Positions 22,030 to 31,386 of a stretch of 64,000 nt of DNA are shown here, piece by piece. The DNA is taken from contig JAVLUZ010000142.1 of assembly GCA_036768485.1 (NCBI GenBank), positions 11,709,456-11,773,455 on the forward strand, in the 5' to 3' direction. Position 1 is the stretch's first letter. Every line of letters starts with the position of its first letter. The notes under the pieces were generated by a model. The model had not been told where the DNA came from. It worked only from the letters and a program-made list of their open reading frames with translations, and made no database searches. The stretch is from Mermis nigrescens (taxonomy: Eukaryota; Nematoda; Enoplea; Mermithida; Mermithidae). The position numbers and the translations under genes were made by a program.

Positions 22030-22740
22030 TGATTGGACTTTGTAGGAAATTTTTGTAATGCAAAAATGCGTTTTAGAGAGGTATTATTTCAGAATTTTCC
22101 GACTTTCGCACCGGATTGATTTAATTCTTACTTGTTATTAATAATTAAGCCGCGACAGTGGCAGCAATTTTATCCACACCTTGCTCTAGAACTTCATTGT
22201 GATTGAAAATCTTCATCTTTTGCACGGATTTGGATAGTTCTTATAATCCAAAAATGCGTTCTAAAGAGCTGAGATTTCAAAATTTTTTATTCATTTAATT
22301 TTTTTAGTTGTTATTGATGTTTAAGCCGCACCGAGTTGATTGCTGCACTTTTATTGACAACTTGCACTGGAACCTCACTGTGATTAAAAATTCTATCTTC
22401 TGCACGGTTTTGTAATGGCGAAAATACGTTTTAGAGATAGTGTCAAAATTTTCAATTGATATAATTTCATTACTTTGTATTCTTGATGTTTAAGCCGCGC
22501 CGGATCTGGACAATTTTGGTTATGCGAAAAGTGTGTTTTAGAGAGGTAAGATTTCTAATTTTCTGACAAATTATTGAGTTTTCTATCATTCAAAGCGATT
22601 TCAAAAATCGGTCAAAATGCTCTATTGGAGGTAGGAAAATCAGTTTTAACAAAAATGACTCCGCAGTACAAAAATTGTCGAAATCCGTTCAAAGGATGAG
22701 GATTTTCAATTATAGTGAAGTTCTAGAGCAAGTCATTAAT
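22030..22740. repeat. Tandem/inverted repeat block of 105-190-bp units
   Basis: Units beginning AATGCGTTTTAGAGAGG recur near 22065, 22252, 22426 and 22532, each followed by GTTTAAGCCGC and TTGAAAATC..TTTTGCACGG segments. At 22680-22725 the TTGAAAATC/CTAGAAC block reappears in inverted orientation. It looks like the arm of a decayed foldback element. Confidence 0.6.
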
Positions 22741-23229
22741 AAAAGTGGGAGTTTTTGAAGAATATGGTGTGAACCGATTTTGCGCCATTCCGGCAGAACT
22801 GCCATACAATGGCGCAAAACCGATACTTTGTGTCACTAAAAGACGCGGAAAAAAAGAGATAAACCAAATCCATACAAAACTCACAGAGTTACGATACTTT
22901 CAAACATCATACTTCGACATTCACCATTTTGAGCCACTTTTAGGAATTTTTGCAGTTTATCGAAAGTTTCCAATTTTACTACAAACATATTTTTCTACCA
23001 TTTTCAAGGTCGCAGATTACAAAAAATTAAGTTATACTGCGCGGAAACCAAGATTGAAGAAAAATTTTTTGTAATTTTTTGCACAAAGGTTCAAGAAATT
23101 TTTTTTAATTTCACTATTTTTAGCATTGTTCACATCCAGTTAAAGATTTCTACTTAAATACGATTCATACAGCATTTTTGGATTATCTCAAAGTTCCATC
23201 AATTTGAAGATTCAAAAGTGGAATGCAGA
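22741..23229. other. Unclassified, with a strong hairpin at 22771-22825
   Basis: A 109-codon plus-strand frame starts at 22745 but its first third lies in a perfect-arm hairpin, and the remainder has no recognisable motif, so it is probably not a gene. Confidence 0.4.
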
Positions 23230-23239
23230 ATAACATGTA

Positions 23240-23340
23240 CCCAATTAAGGTCGACCTAAGCATCTATACATCGACCTAAGCATCTATACCTCGATCTAAG
23301 CGGGAGCGACCTCGACCTAAGCAGCCGAAATCGCCTTCTC
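23240..23340. repeat. 20-bp tandem repeat (CGACCTAAGCATCTATAC)
   Basis: Three to four copies of a roughly 19-20-bp unit, with diverged units CTCGATCTAAGCGGG and CTCGACCTAAGC. The same unit occurs inverted at 28330-28397 and 30935-30985. Confidence 0.75.
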
Positions 23341-23614
23341 AGATACACTAAGCCTAAGCCTCAAGCGTCATTTAAGCAGAAACTTGAATTTTTACATATA
23401 TTATCAAGTAAATGACAGAAAAAACATGCAAAAATTGTTTTCTAAATTTAAAAATTTTGAAACAAAAATTTTTTCCGCGCAATAAGTCATTTTTTCGTAA
23501 TCAGCAACCTTGAAAATGTCAGTTAAATATGTTTTTAGCCCAAATTCGGAACGTTTTTGGTAAACTGTCAAATACCCCACTTTTATGTAGATATATCCAG
23601 AGTAACTTGTTCAA

Positions 23615-26600
23615 TCGTTTTTTAACAACAAAGATTTATTGCAAAACGTACAAGACATGGTAAAAATAAAGACACAGCAAATGCGATACAAAGATATGAT
23701 AAAACGACATACGACTAAAACGTCAGCAACGGGACACGCAGTCACGAAAGTGAAAAACTTACGCATGCCCCTTCACATGAACAGAAAAATCAAAAGCATT
23801 GAGTTTGCGTTTGAAAATTTCTAAGCTAGGTGAATTTACAACATCAACTGGAAGTGAATTCCACAGATTCACATATCTATGACTGAAATCATACTTGAGA
23901 ATATCTGAACGAGCTACTGGAACAGTCAGTTTAAGGTTATTGACAGAGCGAGTATAGTTGCGATTAAAAGCGAAAAACTCGTCACAGAGAATGTGTGATT
24001 TTCCATTAATAATCTGATAATAAAAGGACAAAGCAAAACGAATACGAGGCGTATTTCGAGACGTTCTAACGACAGACTTTTTAAACAATCATTATATGAC
24101 AAAACCACTGTTAAAACCAAAAACACAACGGGTGAACTTGTGCTGAACTCGCTCGATACGATCAATATCTCAAATACGATAAGGACTCCAAACGGTACAG
24201 CAGTACTCTAAAAGCGGACTAACATATACAACAAAAGCACGAGACAAAATTTTATGATCACGAGAAAAGAATCACTTCAGTATCAGACTGGATCGCTGAG
24301 AAGCTTTTTTTATCACTTCATGACAGTGCTGCTGAAATTTCAAATTTTGAGACATTAGAACACCTAAATCACGGACACAGTCAGAATCAGAAGGTAAAAG
24401 TTGATTTCAATAAAATATTCATGTTTAGGATCTTCATAACCCATGTACAAAACTGAGCATTTATCAATAGATATCTGAAGCTGCCATTCACGCGACCATG
24501 TATAAAGCTTATTGAGGTCGCTTTGAAGTATAGTTTTAGAAGAGGACAAATTATACATTTTAACATCGTCAGCAAATAACCGAATATGACTACTCATATT
24601 ATCACATAAATCATTTACGTAAATCAGAAAAAGGGTTGGCCCTATCACGCTCCTGCAGGACGCCGCTAGTTACATTAAAGCTATCTGAAAAAGAACTATT
24701 AACAACTACGCACTGAGATCGAGAGGATAAAAAAGATTTAAGCCAGTTGAAAAGAAAACCATTTAGACCAGAAGCAGAAAGTTTATGAAGTAATTTTGTG
24801 TGCGATAAAGAATCGAAAGCTTTTTTAAGATGATAAAAATTACATCGACAATAGATTTTCTATCAATAAATTTTGCCCATTCGTTTTTACACTTTAGCAA
24901 TTGCATTTCACATGATCGACCTTTTAAAAATCCAAATTGAAGAGGAGAAAGCAAATTATTTATTTTAAGTAATCCACAATCTTTTTATTAACAATTTTTT
25001 CCATAATTTTACAAGGAGAGCAACACAACGAAATCGGACGATAATTTTCTACACAAGCAGAATCACCTTTATTTTTGAAAATTGGAATTACGTTTGCTTG
25101 ATACCACAATTTTGGAATTCAACCTGATCGAAAAGAAGAATCTTTAAGAAGGGTGATTATTCTTTGGTTGAAAATTATCGTCCAATATCTCTTTGTTACA
25201 TCACTTGTAAAATTATGGAGTATATCATAAACGGAGCTTCAATTGCTTCTTTAAAGTCGAAAACTAATTTCTTTTCATGTCAGTTTGGTTTTCAAAAGGG
25301 AAAGTCATGTGAAACTCAGCTTTTGAAGTGTACAAACATGTGGGTTAAATCACTTAACGCATCTATTCCTATTGATGTTGTTTATGTCGATTTTAGTAAA
25401 GCCTTCGATTCTGTCGTTTATTCTAAATTGATAGAGAAGTTGAAGCATTATGGGATAAATGAAATGCTATTAAAATGGTTAACTTCTTTCTTGACAAATT
25501 GTACACAAAAGGTCAAAATTTTTGACGCTCTTTCTGATAGAAAACCAGTTATTAGTGGCGTACCTCAAGGTAGTGTTTTAGGACCCTCTTTGTTTCTGTT
25601 GTTTGTAAATGATTTTGTTCAAGCTGTTGAGCATAGTGAAGTCTATTTCTTTGCTGATGATTTAAAGCTCTTTAATTTTCTCAAAATTATACTTTTGTTG
25701 CGAAAAGATTTAGATAAGTTGGTTTCCTGGTCTGAAGAAAATCAGTTAAGCATATCTCTCCCTAAATGTTCTGTGTTATATCTAGGTAACGCTAATCCTA
25801 AAGTTACATATCACATAAACCATTTTTTGTTATCTGATGCAGGTTCCTCAATTCGAGATTTAGGTGTTTCCTTAACAACAAACTTATCATCTAGTTGTCA
25901 TTGTACTAATATATCATGCAAAGGCTTTGAAAATGAGTGCTTTGATTTTCAAATGTTTTGAATCCATGTGATCCTAAAATGTTGGTTCTTGCTTTTAAGA
26001 ATTATATTCGGCCTTTAGTAGAGTATGCTCCAACTGTATGGAGCCCCTGCTTTGCTTTCTAGATATCAACAGGGTTGAACGGGTTCAGCGAAAATTTACT
26101 AAAAGGTCAATTGGATATATGGGACTTTCTTATGATGAAAGGTTAAAAGCCTTAAATTTAGAGAGGCTTGAACTCCGTAGAATTTATTTTGATTTAATTG
26201 TTACGTATAATATTATTCACAATAATCTCTTGCCTTCTGAAGATTTTTATAAGTTTTATGGTCATTCGCGTACTAGAAATGCATTTGCAAATCAGATCTA
26301 TTTAGAAAAATTTCGACTCGATTGTAAAAAGTATTGTTTTGCTACTAGATCAGCTAGAATTTGAGAGCGATCTTCCACAATATATTCGAAGTTCTCCAAA
26401 TGTTGAGACATTTAAGATAAATTTGAAAAAGGTTGATTTCGGGAATTTTTCGATGGGGCACACGTGAGCGCAATCTATTTGCCTGTGTGTCCAGGACATT
26501 TCGCATTTTATTTTATTTTCCTTGCGACTTTTGTTTTACACCTTGTGTTTTTTTCTCCGAATAAAGTATTAGTATTAGTATTAGTATAAGTTTCAAAAGA

Positions 26601-26985
26601 TAGAAGCAAGAGGAGAGGAAAGCAAATAACCTAGTTTTTTAATAAAAAAATGAGCATAGGCCATCAGGGCCACATGCAGTACTTGGTTTAGATTCGCGAA
26701 TAGCTCTGTAAATGGTGTCTACATCGAAATTAATTTCTGCTAACGAAGAAAAAGTACGAGCCTGAAAAACAGAAAGATTTTGATCATCAACAGTGAAAAC
26801 AGAGGCAAAATATGAGTTAAAATGATTAGCTTTTACATGATCGCCATCTAATTCAATACCTTTAGATAAAGTCAGGGGACGAGAATTAACAAAATTGTAA
26901 AAGTTACGGATATCGCCTGATTTTAAAACTTCTAGTTCTTCTTTAGTGTAAAAATTTTTGGTTTCTTTTTATGGATTTGCAGAAA
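23615..26985 (-). mobile_element. CR1-like non-LTR retrotransposon, broken, split by another LINE
   Basis: The minus strand at 25139-23615 encodes the RT from ENYRPISLC onward (FADDVKMY near 24560) and the ORF2 C-terminus (NLWNSLPVDVV near 23860), with several frame changes. Coding for the segment just before RT (ACGPDGLCSFFIKK) is found at 26700-26640. The two parts are separated by a plus-strand LINE at 25140-26587. AATAAA near 23639 on this strand precedes the 3' end. Related to, but well diverged from, the LINE at 31131. Confidence 0.85.
25140..26587 (+). pseudogene. 5'-truncated CR1-like LINE ORF2 inserted into another LINE
   Basis: The frame from 25140 begins inside RT (KKGDYSLVENYRPISLC) and runs through VDFSKAFDS, GVPQGSVLGPSLFLLFVND and FADDLKLF to 25961. 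Reading resumes in another frame from 26038 (RVERVQRKFTKR, the post-RT region) to about 26466. The copy ends with AATAAA-like sequence and an AGTATT microsatellite (26563-26587), a tail type used by CR1-like LINEs. At least one frameshift; no endonuclease domain. Confidence 0.88.
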
Positions 26986-26989
26986 CTAG

Positions 26990-27792
26990 TAGAGCTGTGC
27001 CGGGGCCTAGGCCCCGGCCCGCGGCCGGGGCGGGGCCAATGTTAGAGTCGATTATAATGTAGAAACTTGATAATGTTTTGGGCAGATTTACCTTCAAACT
27101 CAATTTCAAGCAAACCACAGATCTTGCTAATTCAAATCTTTATTTCACTATGTCAGATTGGTGCAAACTTCTAGTTAATAATCAAAATTGACATATTTTA
27201 AATTGTAATTCATATAGACGAGCATTTCCAGCTTGCTTGGTAGCAGACAGCTACGTCTATCAGAACAAATAGAATAATAAGCCTAAAAAAAGTGCAAAGT
27301 AAAGCACATTGAGAAACGCATCCAAGTCAGAGGAGTTAAATCCATACATGGGCAGCTCAAAAATTCTAGGGGGTCCAAAATTTTTCAAAGTCAAAAAGTG
27401 CCTGATAATATATGGTAGAGCGAAAAAACACAGTTTTCTCGCGTTTCTCAATGAGAGCTATCCATTAGCATCAAAAAACCGCAGAAAAACAGAAAAAATT
27501 CTGAAAATTAAATTCTGGGGGGTCTAGCGGATTTTTTTTTGGGGGGGGGAGAATAAGAATTCTGGGGGTCTAGATCCCCCGATGCCCATGTTCTGTTATA
27601 TCTTGTAATCCCAACAAATATTAACGCTTGACGTGCATATCTACAAGCAAGAATATATGCATATGTACATATAAGGGGTAGGGCAGGGTCGTACTATAAG
27701 CATGGTAAAGCACGCTATTATTGGCCCCGGCCCCGGCACCGGGCCTAGGCCCGGCCCGGCCCGGCAAAAAAGGCGGCCCCGGCACAGCTCTA
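26990..27792. mobile_element. hAT-like element with CCGG-rich ends
   Basis: Perfect 18-bp terminal repeats TAGAGCTGTGCCGGGGCC and exact 8-bp target duplication GAAACTAG (26982-26989, 27793-27800). Subterminal regions are dense in GGCCCCGG/CCTAGG. A CATACATGGG-family MITE sits inside at 27343-27594. No transposase recognised. Confidence 0.92.
27343..27594. mobile_element. CATACGTGGG-family MITE, nested in hAT
   Basis: Flanks GTTAAATC and GTTATATC form an 8-bp duplication with one mismatch. The interior shares the CAAAAATTCT, TTTCTCAATGAGAGCTATCC and AAATTCTGGGGGGTC blocks with the other copies. Confidence 0.82.
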
Positions 27793-27800
27793 GAAACTAG

Positions 27801-28329
27801 AATAGATAGTTCGATTTGTTCGAGTTTTGAACTATCGCCACAGACTTTTCCTGATGCCCTGCTTTTTGAAACACCTCATATCCACATTTATATTGTCGCT
27901 AACATTGCCTGCCATCTGAGTGCATTTATGACAAAATAAAGGGCTAAACTGGCGAATATGTGTACCAAATGAAAAGTTGCAAGCTAGTACATCGATCGAT
28001 AGTTTCTAGAGCTGATTTCAGTTAAAAAAAATTTGAGTGGGTCAGCATTATTGATGGATTTACTGTCGTTTAAAGATATCAGATTATCAAGGGGGGACTA
28101 CATGAAAAAACATCGGAAAATCGAAAAAAACGTTAGTTGCAAGCAGTACATCAATCGATAGAGATTCGGAAGCTAATTTAAGTAAAAAAAATTAGGAGTG
28201 GGTCGGCATTATTGATGGAGTTACTGTCGTCTAAAGATTTCATATTACCAACGTGATAAGATATAGGAAAATCTAAGTTTTTGCTTCTAATATACTTAGG
28301 CTTAGGCTTAGTATATCTAAAAAGGTGTT
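27801..28329. other. Unclassified spacer with a repeated segment
   Basis: Two related stretches (27990-28110 and 28140-28260), each GTACATCGATCGATAG-like followed by GAGTGGGTCAGCATTATTGATGG, form an imperfect duplication of about 145 bp. No gene seen. Confidence 0.4.
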
Positions 28330-28397
28330 TTAAGCTGCTAAGGTCAAGGTCGCTCCCGCTCAGGTCATTGTATAGATGCTTAGGTCGATGTATAGAT

Positions 28398-30934
28398 TAG
28401 TGATCGACCGGGGCGACTTTTTGGCCGGGGCCGGGGCGGTACCGGGGCTGAAAGAAAATCCCGGCCCCGGCCCGGGGCCGGGGCCGGGGGCCGGGGCTGG
28501 CCGGGGTCAGACAAGGAAAATATTATTGCATGACACATACTTGGGGTGGGCATAGGAAAAGAAATAATGAGCGACTGCTCCATTCAGTAGTAAATGGCTA
28601 GCGCAAAGTTAGGTGCGCCTTTTCATATCAAGTTTTATTACTATTTATGTCACAAGAAACAAATTTAGTTCAGTGTTTCATTGTCTGAATCATCAATAAA
28701 GTCATGTCGCTACTATTAGCACACTCTATATCATTTGAATCTTCGCTACTGCTACTGCTGCTGTAGCGATTGGATGCAATAGGTATTGGATGTAATAAAT
28801 GAGACATCACACATTCCCATAAGGGAGGAGGGGTATAACCCCCTCAGGGTCCAAGACACAAGTCACCGTCAGACGATTTTTGGTGAAAACCTTTTGAATT
28901 TTTTGAACTTAATTTTTTAGTATGGCAAAAGTGTACCTATCTATTAGAATTTCACGAAGTGGTACATTATTTTAGAATGTGAGCTAGAGTAAATAGAGAA
29001 ACTATCACAATAAAACATGCATGTAATCGCTTAAAATTTTATGAGGGTCCCTCAGTATACATGTAACGGCTGGAAATCTAGGATAGGGGTCCCTCGCCAT
29101 TTTTAGAAGGAGGGGGTTAGCGACTAAATCAAAAATGGTAAAAACACATAAAAATAGCAAAAAAAGCGCAGGTTTTTGCCAAAAAATGGGGGAGGGTGAT
29201 CAAATATTTTCTGACTTTCAAGGAAGTTCGGGGCTTCAAAGCGTCGATGGGGGTGGCCCAAACCCCTGTCACTTGTATATTTCTCGGCCATTTTCAGGGG
29301 AAGGGGGGTACGCGGCTCCATTTTTGCAGCCGCTTACCCCCTGAAAATCTTTAAAATGGTAGAATTTGCAATAAGGAATTCTACACCTTTTTACAGTTTT
29401 TTTCTCCAAAAATCTTTGTACATGTACAAAGATGGTCCTGAAACGTCTTTGTACATCAGCAAAAATCTTCGCCAAATACAAAAAAATTGTGGTTCTAAAT
29501 GTGATAATTCGGCCTGAATTTAGTTGATAATATTAGTTTGGCGCGAAGTGCCGAAATTTTTATGAGCTTTTGATGGAATTCACACATAAAACTCGACTGA
29601 GAAAGCTAAAACAACTTGTACTACAAAATCAGAAATATTACAAAAATTGTAATATGCGAATTAAATCTTGTAATAAGCAACACTGCGCTTAGAATGGAAA
29701 AATGGAAAAATGTCAAATATTCAGAAACCCAAAAATTAGCCAAATACACTACTAAAGGTCGAATATGTTCTACCACACTGAAATCGTTACTGTACCATAT
29801 TAAAGTATACAAAAATTTGCATGTACAAAACAGTGTTTTTTGTATCCGCCAAAGATTTTTCCCGATGTACAAAGACTTTTCAGGACAATCTTTGTACATG
29901 TACAAAGATTTTTAAGAAGATAAAAACTGTAAAAAGGTGGTAAATTCGAAAAAATTTTCGGCGCTTCGCTCCGATTTGAAAACTTGTCTGTCCTATATAT
30001 CTTTAAAAGGGCAAAATTTGTATTTAGAATGGAAAAATGTCAAATTTTTAGGCGCTTTGCGCCGTTTTGAGACAATTTTAGTAATTTTTGGCGTTAGAAA
30101 CCCAGAAATTAGCTAAAATATACAATCAAAAGTCAAAAGACCCTGTTTTACCACACTAAAATCGCTACTGTACCATATTATAGTAACCAAAAATGTTTAA
30201 AAATATATTTATATAATATAGCTACAAAAATTTGTTAGCTCATACAAAGACCTTTTCGGAGATCTTTGTACAAGCACAAGAGGCTCGTACAACAAAATAG
30301 AGTCGGCTAATAATAGTCCACCACTTAATTTTCTGGTCCTCCAATTTGGGATTTCATCCCCCTCAACATTGGACCTTAGGAAACTATTTGAGACATATTA
30401 AGTTTATCGGATCGGACGCAATTCTGTAGCGTAGTTTACATTCGCCTATAATTAACCTCCATCCTAATAACTATTACAAAAGAAACGCGTTTTAAAGCCC
30501 GTGGTTCCCATTCAATTGAATGTAAAAGTGTTTTTTGTAAAAATAGTTTGTCGAAAACGCACAATTTCCAACTAGAAATAGAACGTATTTGTCAACTCTA
30601 AATCTTTTAGCCATGGCTATGAATGAATGAGTTAAAAGTAGCATTTAGTTTAAATAAGTTAAGTGGAGGAATCAAAAACATGCAGATTTTCCTGAACATT
30701 TTTTCAGTAGAGGATTAAGTAAGTATACATATGGTCTAATCAGTACAGTTCTCAAAATTAATACTTGCTCATTGATAAATAAGTGCCAGTATCACAGCCT
30801 GTATCAAAATACGAATTACACTAAATTTTTCCCCGGCCCCGGCCATTTTTTGACCTTGCCCCGGCCGGGGCCGGGGATGCTCAAAAATGGCCGGGGATTG
30901 CCGGGGCCGGGGCCGGGGCCCCGGTCGATCACTA
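28398..30934. mobile_element. hAT-like element with CCGG-rich ends, 2.5 kb
   Basis: Ends TAGTGATCGACCGGGGC on both sides (inverted) and exact 8-bp duplication GTATAGAT (28390-28397, 30935-30942). It split a 20-bp tandem array. The minus strand near 28760-28670 reads an acidic Ser-rich end (DDSDNETLN stop) that may be a transposase C-terminus. The middle (29350-30400) is filled by TTTGTACATG-family repeats. A large fraction is therefore secondary insertion. Confidence 0.9.
29350..30400. repeat. TTTGTACATG palindrome repeats, two or more copies
   Basis: TCTTTGTACATGTACAAAGA-type palindromes at about 29411-29430 and 29889-29908, GCGCTTCGC blocks, and AGCTACAAAAATTTG shared with 14090-14720. Internal order is duplicated (29350-29560 against 29820-30080). 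Non-coding. Confidence 0.65.
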
Positions 30935-31130
30935 GTATAGATAGATGCTTAGGTCGATGTATAGATGCTTAGGTCGATGTATAGAGATTGACACTTTAAA
31001 TGTCTGTAACTCTTGACTGGAATGAGACCACACAAAATTTTTTTTAAATGATCGTCTCATCGGAGGTCTATCGAATGGTGTATCATTTGCTAAATTTGGT
31101 TCGGTACACATATTCGCCTAAAAATTCCAA
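30935..31130. repeat. 20-bp tandem repeat (GTATAGATGCTTAGGTCGAT), right part
   Basis: Two and a half units to about 30985, the continuation of the array cut by the hAT at 28398, followed by unclassified sequence up to the LINE tail. Confidence 0.7.
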
Positions 31131-31386
31131 ATAAAGAAAGAAAGAAAGAAAAGAAAAGATTTATTCGGTCTACAAAATACACGTACAAATTTAAAATATA
31201 CGTACACATTACAATACAAATAATAAGGAAAAGGACAAATGTCATATAAATGCATAATTGAAATTCATGTACATATTGCAAACACACGTATTTAATTGTA
31301 AAAAAACGAATAAAGTGATAAAAGAAAGTAGTGTAATGTAAATGTAAGACACGCGGGTACGTACAGGCAATGAATTATAACTGCGC

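Noticed and set aside
22745..23074. 109-codon plus-strand frame
   Set aside because: Begins in a hairpin and repeat block; no motif or splice support.
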